From: Flavobacteriaceae bacterium
GTDB lineage: Bacteria; Bacteroidota; Bacteroidia; Flavobacteriales; Flavobacteriaceae
Assembly (NCBI GenBank): GCA_030694835.1
Contig: JAUYUF010000302.1
Span: 1 to 6,327 of the forward strand
DNA: 6,327 bases
Direction of reading: 5' to 3'
The stretch's first letter is position 1. Each line of letters begins with the position of its first letter. This document shows positions 1 through 6,287 of the stretch, one piece after another. A program made the position numbers and the translations under genes. A model generated the notes under the pieces. The model had not been told where the DNA came from and made no database searches. It saw only the letters and a list, made by a program, of their open reading frames with translations.

Positions 1-126
1 GCCAAAACATTTGATGGATTTAAAACAAGAATACTTTCTAAATTAACCTCGTTGACAATTATTCAATACATTAACAAGTTTATTTTTGAGAGAAATATTA
101 ACAACTTAAAAATTAACATTGTCTAA
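1..126 (+). CDS. IS982-like transposase, C-terminal end (partial)
   Basis: Frame 1 is open from the first base and stops at TAA 124-126, giving 41 residues; the gene continues upstream of the window. The peptide begins AKTFDGFKTRILSKLTSL and continues TIIQYINKFIFERNINNLK. This matches the conserved tail of IS982-family transposases as I know it: FxGFxxRIL, then K(I/L)TxxTxxQYxNxFxF. The catalytic DDE residues lie in the missing upstream part, so it cannot be told whether the transposase is intact. The reading frame ends just before a typical IS982-like end sequence, as expected for these compact single-gene elements. The family call rests on recalled motif similarity, not a search. It is too short for its full length or activity to be judged. 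Confidence 0.8.
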   Translation, partial: AKTFDGFKTRILSKLTSLTIIQYINKFIFERNINNLKINIV

Positions 127-139
127 ATGCACAACGGGT
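1..139 (+). mobile_element. Right-hand portion of an IS982-like insertion sequence
   Basis: Thirteen bases after the transposase stop codon the sequence reads ATGCACAACGGGT, ending at 139. Its reverse complement starts ACCCGTTGTGCAT, and IS982-family termini commonly begin with ACCC. The element end is therefore placed at about 139. The left end lies outside the window, so neither the inverted-repeat partner nor a target duplication can be checked. If correct, the IS stops about 165 bases before the regulator start and may have cut into or replaced that gene's original upstream region. Confidence 0.5.
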
Positions 140-304
140 AATACTTAATGTATATTTCATTTATTTTTATGATTCAATTTTTTTAAATACACATTTATTT
201 AATTAACTTGGGGTTTTTTAAAATAGTTTAAAAAAAGTTTTGCTAGTAGCTTTTTTAATTGTTGAGTTGATAGTTTGTATATTTGTTTTAATTTTTAATG
301 ACCT
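140..304. other. AT-rich gap between the IS end and the regulator gene
   Basis: No coding potential is visible here. It holds an all-A/T inverted repeat, TTTTTTAAA (214-222) and TTTAAAAAA (227-235) with a 4-base loop. That repeat is too weak to call a terminator, since it has no G+C in the stem. A promoter candidate sits at 259-285. An out-of-frame ATG at 298-300 opens only a five-codon frame (ATG ACC TGT GTT TAC TGA). Confidence 0.6.
259..285 (+). promoter_or_regulatory. Candidate Bacteroidetes promoter for the Crp/Fnr regulator
   Basis: TATATTTG at 278-285 fits the Bacteroidetes -7 consensus TAnnTTTG exactly. A TTG at 259-261 lies 16 bases upstream, just short of the usual 17-23 base spacing; two more TTGs at 262-264 and 267-269 are closer still. 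Transcription would begin at about 290-294, leaving a very short leader before the GTG at 305. No TGACAATT-type palindrome is seen in this gap, so autoregulation through that motif is not indicated. Confidence 0.5.
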
Positions 305-871
305 GTGTTTACTGAATATCTAAATATTTTAAATAAGATAAGTCCACTTAGTTCTGAAAGTAAGCTATTGCTTTTAGATTATTTAGCTATAAAAAAAATA
401 AAAAAAGGAGATTATATTTTAGAGCACAATAAAATTTGCAAACACATTTACTTTGTTAATGAAGGTTTTGTCCGAATTTTTTATTATAAAAATGGAAAAG
501 ACATCACTGAATGGTTTTCAAATAAAAATCAATTTTTTTTCTCTATTACTAGTTATTTTGATGAAATACCGAGTAATTTAATTATTGAAGCTTCAGAAGA
601 TTCAGAAATAATTTTCCTTTCAAAAAAAGGTCTAGGAAAGTTAATGAAAAGTAATTTAGAAATTGCCAACCTTTTTATTGAACTACTTTCAGGTTCTTTA
701 ATCTTTTCACAAAAAAGGATTGAATCTATTCAGTTTGAAACAGCTAAACAACGTTATTTTAATCTTATTAAAGTACAACCTGCTATTCTTAATAAAATGT
801 CCTTACAACATATTTCGTCATTTCTTGGAATTACACAAGAGACCTTAAGCAGAATTAGATCAAACATTTAA
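305..871 (+). CDS. Crp/Fnr-family transcriptional regulator
   Basis: This 188-residue protein has the two-domain Crp/Fnr layout at about the usual length for Bacteroidetes members. Residues ~10-115 form the cyclic-nucleotide-binding-like beta-roll (KKGDYILEHNKICKHIYFV, then EGFVRIFYYKNGKD). Residues ~116-142 are the dimer helix. Residues ~145-188 are a winged helix-turn-helix (MSLQHISSFLGITQETLSRI). The recognition helix carries E179-x-x-S182-R183, the signature of FNR that reads TTGA half-sites. The cAMP pocket is not canonical: where CRP has GE...RS/TA, this protein has SYFDEIPSNLIIEA (83-96), with no such Glu or Arg. There is one cysteine (C45), so no FNR-type 4Fe-4S cluster is expected. 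The start is GTG at 305, because an in-frame TGA at 299-301 blocks any longer frame and no early ATG exists. Ligand and targets are unknown; the TTGACAATTGTCAA palindrome just downstream is a likely binding site. Confidence 0.9.
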   Translation: MFTEYLNILNKISPLSSESKLLLLDYLAIKKIKKGDYILEHNKICKHIYFVNEGFVRIFYYKNGKDITEWFSNKNQFFFSITSYFDEIPSNLIIEASEDSEIIFLSKKGLGKLMKSNLEIANLFIELLSGSLIFSQKRIESIQFETAKQRYFNLIKVQPAILNKMSLQHISSFLGITQETLSRIRSNI

Positions 872-878
872 TACGAAT

Positions 879-892
879 TTGACAATTGTCAA
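879..892. promoter_or_regulatory. Perfect 14-bp palindrome, probable Crp/Fnr-type operator
   Basis: TTGACAATTGTCAA is its own reverse complement. Read as TTGAC-N4-GTCAA it has the half-site spacing of Crp/Fnr boxes (FNR: TTGAT-N4-ATCAA). It lies 7 bases after the regulator stop and ends one base before the predicted -33 TTG of the glycosidase promoter. Its centre would be near -43 relative to the inferred start of transcription, close to the classic activator position. A near copy sits at 3360-3373. Binding by the adjacent regulator is inference. Confidence 0.6.
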
Positions 893-922
893 TTGCTTTT
901 AATTATGAATGAAAGAACTTTG
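893..922 (+). promoter_or_regulatory. Candidate promoter for the GH3 gene
   Basis: TTG at 893-895, a 19-base spacer and GAACTTTG at 915-922 match the Bacteroidetes layout TTG-N(17-23)-TAnnTTTG, with one deviation (G for the first T). Transcription would start at about 929, giving a leader of roughly 16 bases. The imperfect -7 element and the palindrome directly upstream suggest an activator-dependent promoter, which is inference. Confidence 0.45.
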
Positions 923-944
923 GGTATCTTAAATTATAATTAAA

Positions 945-3266
945 ATGAAAAAATACATCTTATATTTATTTATTACTTGGAGTGTTCAAGTAAATGCGCA
1001 AATTACCGACGCTAAATTAAATCAACTTATTGATCAACTTTCAATTGAAGAAAAAGTTTATTTAGTTATTGGGACAGGAATGGATCTTCCGGGTTTAACT
1101 GAAAAAATTGATAGTCCATCGCCAGTTGTTGGAATGACTCAAGATAAAATTCCAGGGGCAGCAGGCACAAGCTTTACGAATAGCAAACATAATTTTCCAG
1201 CAGTTGTTTTTGCCGATGGACCTGCAGGGATTAGAATAAGTCCAATTAGAGAAACATATCCAAATCAAACTTTTTATGCAACAGCATTTCCAACGGCAAC
1301 AAGTATTTCATCGACTTGGAATATTGAACTAGCTAAAGAAATTGGTAGTGCTTTTGGTAGGGAGGGTAAAGAGTATGGTGTCGATTTTTTATTAGCACCA
1401 GCATTAAATATACATAGAAACCCATTAGGGGGAAGGAATTTTGAATATTATTCTGAAGATCCAGTGTTATCGGGAAAAATTGCAGCAGCATTTATAAATG
1501 GTGTTCAAACCGAAGGTGTAGGAGCAACTATAAAACATTTTGTTGCAAATAATTCAGAGACCAACCGAATGGAATTAAATACTGTTGTTAGTGAAAGAGC
1601 TTTAAGAGAAATTTATTTAAAAGGATTTGAAATTGCGGTAAAAGAAAGTCAACCATGGGCTGTAATGTCTTCTTATAATAAAATTAATGGAATCTATGCT
1701 TCAGAGAATGAAGAATTATTAACAAAAATTCTTAGAGAGGAATGGAAATTTGATGGATTTGTTATGACAGATTGGTTTGGCGGAAAAGATCCAGTTGCTC
1801 AGATGAAAGCAGGTAACGATTTATTAATGCCTGGAACTAAAATGCAAGCTGCATCTATTTTGGAGGCTATAAATTTAGGTTCTTTAGATATTAAAATTAT
1901 TGACAGAAATATTAAATATATATTAAAGCAATACTATAGAACGCACTCGTTTAAAAGTTATAAACCAACTAACAAACCAGATTTAGATGCGCATAAAATT
2001 ATTGCAATGAGCGCTGCTTCTGAAGGAATTATATTGTTAAAAAACAACAATGCATTACCTCTAAAACCAACTACTAAAATTGCCTTGTTTGGTGTAACAT
2101 CTGTAGAAACAATTGCAGGAGGAACGGGTAGTGGAGATGTTAATAAAGCATATATGGTTTCGGTTACAGAAGGTTTAATTAATCAAGGTTATACTTTAGA
2201 CCAAAACTTACTATTAGATTATAATAGTTATGTTAAAGAAGCAAGAGCTGCTATTCCTCCTAAAAACATGTTTTTTGAAAAAGATATTTTAGTGCAAGAA
2301 AAAAATTGGTCGATTGATAGATTAGAGGAAATAGCAACTAATAATGATGTTGCAATATTTACGTTAGGAAGGACTTCTGGAGAATTTCAAGACAGAGAAA
2401 TTGATGCAGATTTTAATTTAACGGCTGATGAATTTAACTTAATTAAAAATATTAGTAATGTTTTTCATTCAAAGAATAAAAAATTCATTGTTATATTAAA
2501 TATTGGTGGTGTTATTGAAACAAATACTTGGAAAAATTATGCTGATGCAATTGTACTTGCATGGCAACCTGGCCAAGAGGCCGGAAATGCTATTGCCAAT
2601 ATTTTAGCTGGTAATGTAAATCCTTCTGGGAAATTACCAATTACTTTTCCAATTGCAATTAATGATGTTGCATCAAGCAAAAATTTTCCAGGTAAGCTAA
2701 TAGATCCAACAGCTCCAAAATCTGCTAATCCAATGATTGGAATGCCATCCAAAGAAATTTATGAAGAAGGTATTTATATTGGATATCGTTATTTCGATTC
2801 TTTTAAAATTCCTGTTTCTTTTCCTTTTGGATATGGACTTTCCTATACCAAATTTGAATATTCCAACTTTATAATTAACAAAGTTGATGATGATATATTT
2901 TTGGAATGTAGTGTAAAAAATATAGGGAATACCGAGGGAAAAGAAGTTGTTCAACTTTATGTAAAAAGTGCACATGGAAAACTTGAAAAACCTGAAAAAG
3001 AATTAAAAGGATTTGCAAAAACAAAGTTATTGAAAATTGGAGAGACTCAAAGAATAAAAATTAAAACCAATTTGTATGATCTAGGATCTTATGATACTGC
3101 TTCTCATTCTTGGAAGCTTGATAAAGGAAATTATACCTTTATGATAGCCAGTGATTCAGAAACAATAAAACTTCAAAAAAGCATTGGTTTAAAAGAAAAA
3201 ATATTGTTAAAAACACAAAGATTATTGAGTCCAAAAGATGAAATTAATGAATTATCGAAGCAATAG
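945..3266 (+). CDS. Secreted glycoside hydrolase family 3 beta-glucosidase-like enzyme
   Basis: A 773-residue GH3 enzyme, expected to release terminal beta-linked sugars, most likely glucose, from oligosaccharides in the periplasm or outside the cell. Residues 1-19 are a signal peptide with likely cleavage VNA-Q and no lipobox Cys. The (beta/alpha)8 domain (~30-330) shows DGPAGIR (D91), GGRNFEYYSEDP (R164), TIKHF (K197-H198), R208, MSSYNKING (Y244) and GFVMTDW. D276 in the last is the predicted nucleophile. From memory, these line up at a near-constant offset with the active-site residues of Thermotoga neapolitana Bgl3B. The alpha/beta domain (~350-570) begins EGIILLKNNNALPLK and holds GRTSGEFQDRE, with E480 the likely acid/base. 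A fibronectin-III-like domain (~660-740, EVVQLYVK...EKELKGF) and a short C-terminal tail follow. The gene looks intact. Exact substrate is not readable; xylosidase or glucosylceramidase-like activity is possible. A palindrome and promoter precede it. Confidence 0.93.
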   Translation: MKKYILYLFITWSVQVNAQITDAKLNQLIDQLSIEEKVYLVIGTGMDLPGLTEKIDSPSPVVGMTQDKIPGAAGTSFTNSKHNFPAVVFADGPAGIRISPIRETYPNQTFYATAFPTATSISSTWNIELAKEIGSAFGREGKEYGVDFLLAPALNIHRNPLGGRNFEYYSEDPVLSGKIAAAFINGVQTEGVGATIKHFVANNSETNRMELNTVVSERALREIYLKGFEIAVKESQPWAVMSSYNKINGIYASENEELLTKILREEWKFDGFVMTDWFGGKDPVAQMKAGNDLLMPGTKMQAASILEAINLGSLDIKIIDRNIKYILKQYYRTHSFKSYKPTNKPDLDAHKIIAMSAASEGIILLKNNNALPLKPTTKIALFGVTSVETIAGGTGSGDVNKAYMVSVTEGLINQGYTLDQNLLLDYNSYVKEARAAIPPKNMFFEKDILVQEKNWSIDRLEEIATNNDVAIFTLGRTSGEFQDREIDADFNLTADEFNLIKNISNVFHSKNKKFIVILNIGGVIETNTWKNYADAIVLAWQPGQEAGNAIANILAGNVNPSGKLPITFPIAINDVASSKNFPGKLIDPTAPKSANPMIGMPSKEIYEEGIYIGYRYFDSFKIPVSFPFGYGLSYTKFEYSNFIINKVDDDIFLECSVKNIGNTEGKEVVQLYVKSAHGKLEKPEKELKGFAKTKLLKIGETQRIKIKTNLYDLGSYDTASHSWKLDKGNYTFMIASDSETIKLQKSIGLKEKILLKTQRLLSPKDEINELSKQ

Positions 3267-3359
3267 TTTAATGTTAATTTTAATTAAATAAAATGTTATA
3301 AATACAGTCAAAATTAAATTAAATTTTATAAAATGCTGTTAGCAAATGAATTAAAATAA

Positions 3360-3373
3360 ATGATAATTGTCAT
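3360..3373. promoter_or_regulatory. Near-perfect palindrome, second probable Crp/Fnr-type operator
   Basis: ATGATAATTGTCAT is symmetric except for one pair (T3364 with G3369). It shares the core TGAyAATTGTCA with the perfect palindrome at 879-892. It overlaps the -33 TTG (3367-3369) of the candidate promoter, so a bound protein could either contact or block RNA polymerase. Chance occurrence in AT-rich DNA cannot be excluded from two sites alone. Confidence 0.45.
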
Positions 3374-3425
3374 ATTAAAATAAAAAGTATATATTTGAAT
3401 ATGCAAGAAATTATATTATGACAAT
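3366..3425. repeat. 9-bp inverted repeat flanking the promoter core
   Basis: ATTGTCATA at 3366-3374 is the exact reverse complement of TATGACAAT at 3417-3425, with 42 bases between. The left arm overlaps the palindrome at 3360-3373; the right arm lies downstream of the predicted transcription start. The right arm carries one extra TGACAAT half-site, so it could be a secondary half-operator. It could equally be chance in AT-rich DNA. Confidence 0.4.
3367..3397 (+). promoter_or_regulatory. Candidate promoter for the secreted protein/cyclase unit
   Basis: TTG at 3367-3369, a 20-base spacer and TATATTTG at 3390-3397 match the Bacteroidetes promoter TTG-N(17-23)-TAnnTTTG without deviation. This is the best promoter match in the window. 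Predicted transcription start is about 3404. The -7 octamer is identical to that of the regulator gene (278-285). Confidence 0.6.
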
Positions 3426-3548
3426 AAATATTCTTCAAAAAAGAAATAAATATTCGGTTTCTCTTCATTTACTTTAGAATTTGAGCGCTGTATTTTTTGT
3501 ATATAAACGAAGTATTTAATCAATTTTATTAATTCAATTAACTAATTT

Positions 3549-4022
3549 ATGAAAACTAGCAAAACACTTTTTATTTTAGTAGTATTTATGGTATTTTTTA
3601 GTATTAATTCGTTTGGTCAAGAGCCCGTAACACATTATATTACGCTCAATGTAGACACATCTTTAATTAACAATCAAAATGAAAGTTTGGTCTCAAACTT
3701 TGGACAGGAAGCAGGTATTTCAAATGAAAATTTCACTATTAATGTTCGCTTAGGAGATACCATAATTTGGCAAGGCCTATCAAGCTCATCCCAAAATGAC
3801 GTTGTTAATATTATTTCTATTAATTATGAAGGAGAAAAAAATATTTTTAATCAAAATTATTTGAAAGGGAATGGAGTTGTACCTGAGCAAGTTATTGGGA
3901 CAGTGGTTACCGGTAATGTTGGTGATTCTGTCAAATACAAAATATCTTTTACAGTACTAAACAATGGAAATAGACGAGGAGGAACTTTTAAGATTGACCC
4001 AAAAATTCAAATAAATGGGTAG
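3549..4022 (+). CDS. Small secreted beta-rich protein of unknown function
   Basis: I do not recognise a named family. The 157-residue product begins with a clear signal peptide (MKTSKTLFILVVFMVFF, likely cleavage SFG-Q at 23/24), giving a mature protein of about 134 residues in the periplasm or outside. The mature part has alternating strand-like stretches: THYITLNVD (28-36), FTINVRLGDTIIWQG (62-76), VVNIISINYEG (85-95), SVKYKISFTVLN (127-138) and GGTFKIDPKIQI (144-155). The V-x-GDTIIWQ motif recalls the cupredoxin fold, but there are no cysteines and only one mature His (H29), so copper binding is unlikely. The gene lies 45 bases before the TPR-cyclase on the same strand with no promoter or terminator between, so the two are probably co-transcribed. 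A role as ligand or partner of the cyclase's periplasmic TPRs is inference only. The start is the ATG giving a complete signal peptide. Confidence 0.8.
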   Translation: MKTSKTLFILVVFMVFFSINSFGQEPVTHYITLNVDTSLINNQNESLVSNFGQEAGISNENFTINVRLGDTIIWQGLSSSSQNDVVNIISINYEGEKNIFNQNYLKGNGVVPEQVIGTVVTGNVGDSVKYKISFTVLNNGNRRGGTFKIDPKIQING

Positions 4023-4067
4023 TTCACCTTATTTCAACCTGTAGCGTTTTGTAAAAATCAAAAAAAA

Positions 4068-5885
4068 ATGATATTAAAATTTACAACTTTAAAGGCCTAT
4101 TTAATAATGGGCTTTTTTTGTTTTCCATTCTTATTATTATATGGGCAAAATCAAAAACTTAGCGATAGTCTAGAATTAGTATATAAAAGTAAAGCGTTTA
4201 ATTCACAAGATGAATTAAAAATTTTAAAAGAAATTTCAGAATCTCAGACTGATACAGAAAAAAAATTAATTTTTAGTTTAAAATTAATTGAAACAGCCAA
4301 AAAATTAGATTCGAGCACGTATTTATTTAGTGGATATTTACAAAGTGGAAATACATTTAGACTAAAAAGCGATTTGACCAAAGCTTTAGAAAGCTATTTT
4401 AAAGCTGCTAAAATTGCTGTTGATGGTGAGTTGAAACGTGAGCAAGGAAGTGTAAATATTGCTATTGCCGATGTGTATTCAATAATGGGTGATCATAATA
4501 ATGCTGTTTCTTATTACCATAAAGGGATAAAAATTTTGAAAATTGAAAACGATTCAATAAATATAGCCTCTGCGCATTCAAATTTAGGTGACGAATATTT
4601 CAATCAAAATAAATTAGACTCAGCACTTTTTTATTTTAGTGAATCAGGGAAAGTTTTTAAAATATTAAGACATGATCTTGGTATGGCTTATAACCTTGGC
4701 AATGTTGGTTTGGTTTATGCAAAAAAAGGTGAAAATGAAAAAGCTGAATCTAATTTAAATTTGGCCATTGATGTGCTCACAAAATTGGGTGATCATTATC
4801 CAATTTGTGTGTATTTAAATGCCATGTCTGATATTTATTCGGAAAAAGGAGCAGAGGAAAAGGCAATTAGTTATGCGTCAAGAAGCCTCATTTTAGCTCA
4901 AAAATATGGATTAAAGGATCAAATTAGTGATGCCAATTTTAAACTTTATCAGATTTATGACAAAGAAGGTAATATTTCAGAATCTTTTAAATACTTCAAA
5001 AACTATGTAATTTATAAAGATAGCGTTAGTAGCATTAAAGCAGTACAGCAAATGGCAAATGTTAGAACTGCTTTTGACGTTTCTCAAAAGCAAATTGAAG
5101 TAGATTTATTAAATCAGCAAAAAAGGACTCAAAAAATAATTGTTATTTTCATTGTTATCGCACTTTTTTTAATAGCTCTTTTAGCACTAGGACTTTTTAA
5201 ACGAAATAAATTTATTCAAAAAACAAGTAAGATTATAGCATATGAGAAAAACCGCTCAGATAATTTGTTACTTAATATTTTACCAGAGGAAACAGCACTA
5301 GAATTAAAAGAAAATGGAACGGTACAAGCAAAAAAATTCGAATCTGTAACGGTATTATTTACAGATTTTGTTGGATTTACAAAGTACTCAGAACATTTAA
5401 CTCCTGAAGAATTAGTAAAAAGTATTGATTTTTATTTTTCAAAATTTGATGAGATTATTAAAAAATATGATTTAGAAAAAATAAAAACGATAGGAGATTC
5501 TTATATGTGTGCGGGTGGATTGCCATTTCCAACTTCAAACCATGCTATTAAAATGGTCCAAGCAGCATTTGAAATGATTGAATTTGTAGCTGATTCAAAA
5601 TCCAATGGAATAAATAATCTACCCAAATTTGAAATCCGTTTAGGTATTAATACAGGTCCAATAATTGCTGGTGTAGTGGGAACAAGGAAGTTTTCGTATG
5701 ATATTTGGGGAGATACTGTAAATGTGGCATCAAGAATGGAATCATCTTCTGAAATTGGCAAAATTAACATTTCAGAAAACACATATAATTTAATAAAAGA
5801 AGCATATAATTGCACATATCGAGGTGATATAAAGGTTAAAAATAGAGGGTATTTAAAGATGTATTATGTTAATAAAATAAAATAG
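4068..5885 (+). CDS. Membrane class III adenylyl cyclase with periplasmic TPR sensor domain
   Basis: This 605-residue protein is predicted to make cAMP from ATP. Order: signal peptide 1-26 (cleavage near LLLYG-Q); about six TPR repeats at ~84-317 (for example ALESYFKAAKIA, AVSYYHKGIKIL, ALFYFSESGKVF, AISYASRSLILAQK); a coiled linker ~320-355; one membrane helix ~356-377; a signalling helix with LLNILPEETALELK (401-414); and the catalytic domain ~424-602. Metal-binding Asp are D433 (FTDFVGFT) and D477 (IGDSYM). The adenine-selecting pair is K473 (KIKTIGD) and D545 (YDIWGD), which would be Glu and Cys in guanylyl cyclases. Transition-state residues are N552 and R556 (VNVASRM), with K591 as the ATP-phosphate lysine. 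All are present, so the domain should be active, probably as a homodimer. The topology puts the TPRs outside and the cyclase in the cytoplasm. The start at 4068 keeps the charged N-region of the signal peptide; Met14 would lose it. It is the second gene of a likely operon. Confidence 0.92.
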   Translation: MILKFTTLKAYLIMGFFCFPFLLLYGQNQKLSDSLELVYKSKAFNSQDELKILKEISESQTDTEKKLIFSLKLIETAKKLDSSTYLFSGYLQSGNTFRLKSDLTKALESYFKAAKIAVDGELKREQGSVNIAIADVYSIMGDHNNAVSYYHKGIKILKIENDSINIASAHSNLGDEYFNQNKLDSALFYFSESGKVFKILRHDLGMAYNLGNVGLVYAKKGENEKAESNLNLAIDVLTKLGDHYPICVYLNAMSDIYSEKGAEEKAISYASRSLILAQKYGLKDQISDANFKLYQIYDKEGNISESFKYFKNYVIYKDSVSSIKAVQQMANVRTAFDVSQKQIEVDLLNQQKRTQKIIVIFIVIALFLIALLALGLFKRNKFIQKTSKIIAYEKNRSDNLLLNILPEETALELKENGTVQAKKFESVTVLFTDFVGFTKYSEHLTPEELVKSIDFYFSKFDEIIKKYDLEKIKTIGDSYMCAGGLPFPTSNHAIKMVQAAFEMIEFVADSKSNGINNLPKFEIRLGINTGPIIAGVVGTRKFSYDIWGDTVNVASRMESSSEIGKINISENTYNLIKEAYNCTYRGDIKVKNRGYLKMYYVNKIK

Positions 5886-6187
5886 AAAACTTGGCCTAAT
5901 AACACAATTATCCATCAATTTACTTCAAGTGCGATTTGTATTATAATGTTAGCGTTATATTACTTTGCTTTGCTCACTTCCTTGTTATTTTATAAATAGT
6001 TTTTATGGATCGACTATTTAGTTTACTTTCCGATGCAATATGTAATTTCCCTTTTAAATAAGGTGTTTTCCAGCAATAGGCAACAAATAGACAACAGACA
6101 ATCTTTATCAATCAGTGGTAGGCAACAAGCAAAGATAATTACATCTCGTTACTTTATTCACAGGAAATTAGTATAAATATTTTTGCA
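5886..6187. other. Gene-free stretch downstream of the cyclase
   Basis: About 300 bases hold no convincing gene on either strand. The longest ATG frame noticed is 18 codons (6005-6061, MDRLFSLLSDAICNFPFK), without support. Contents are short repeats around 6075-6128 and, toward the right, the probable outer part of the IS1182-like element whose exact end I cannot place. No terminator is visible directly after the cyclase stop. Confidence 0.55.
6075..6127. repeat. Three copies of an 11-base direct repeat
   Basis: AATAGGCAACA (6075-6085) is followed directly by AATAGACAACA (6086-6096), one mismatch, and a third copy GGTAGGCAACA occurs at 6117-6127. The ten bases TAGGCAACAA are identical in the first and third copies (6077-6086 and 6119-6128). 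Starts are 11 and 31 bases apart, roughly whole helical turns. They may be remnants of an element end or protein-binding repeats; no function can be assigned. Confidence 0.5.
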
Positions 6188-6232
6188 TAAAAAAGAAGCC
6201 GTCTCAATATTAAATTTTGAGACGGTTTTTTT
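6188..6232. terminator. Bidirectional intrinsic terminator
   Basis: The stem CCGTCTCAA (6199-6207) pairs perfectly with TTGAGACGG (6217-6225) around a 9-base loop. A run of seven T follows (6226-6232) and an A-run precedes it (6188-6194), so it can stop transcripts from both sides. It lies 55 bases past the stop of the minus-strand transposase and is probably that element's terminator. It could also end the cyclase transcript from the left. Confidence 0.85.
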
Positions 6233-6287
6233 ATTTCTATTCAATTTCGGATATTTTTTATTTTTATGAATAAGGCAAAAATTGTCC

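Larger units (their letters stand above)
3267..3548. other. Intergenic region between the GH3 gene and the secreted protein/cyclase unit
   Basis: No GC-rich terminator is visible after the GH3 stop; the first ~90 bases are A/T tracts and a short TGCT-GTT-AGCA hairpin (around 3334-3344) without a T-run. From 3360 onward lie a palindrome, a strong promoter match and a 9-bp inverted repeat. The inferred leader of the downstream unit is about 145 bases, long for this genome style. It contains a 19-codon frame at 3418-3477 (MTINILQKRNKYSVSLHLL) that I do not believe is a gene. Confidence 0.6.

Noticed and set aside
52..66. TTGACAATTATTCAA, resembling the TGACAATT operator, with a TATTTTTG promoter-like octamer at 81-88
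   Set aside because: Both lie inside the transposase reading frame and encode conserved residues (SLTIIQ and KFIFE). The second half of the palindrome is out of register and no -33 TTG has the right spacing.
214..235. A/T inverted repeat before the regulator as a terminator
   Set aside because: The stem has no G or C and would be too unstable; the T-run is part of the stem itself.
305..871. Oxygen-sensing FNR proper
   Set aside because: Only one cysteine (C45) is present, so the 4Fe-4S cluster of FNR cannot form; only the DNA-reading helix is FNR-like.
2537..2975. Two open frames on the minus strand (2537-2752 and 2697-2975)
   Set aside because: They lie wholly within the GH3 gene, overlap each other, lack family motifs, and the plus-strand frame is clearly conserved there.
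3418..3477. A 19-codon frame (MTINILQKRNKYSVSLHLL) in the leader of the secreted protein gene
   Set aside because: It is short, has no ribosome-binding or family evidence, and is of a length expected by chance.
3549..4022. Copper-binding cupredoxin
   Set aside because: The GDTIIW motif is suggestive of the fold, but there is no cysteine and no second histidine to form a copper site.
5501..5815. A 104-codon minus-strand open frame
   Set aside because: It is antisense to the cyclase catalytic domain, whose residues are fully accounted for on the plus strand.
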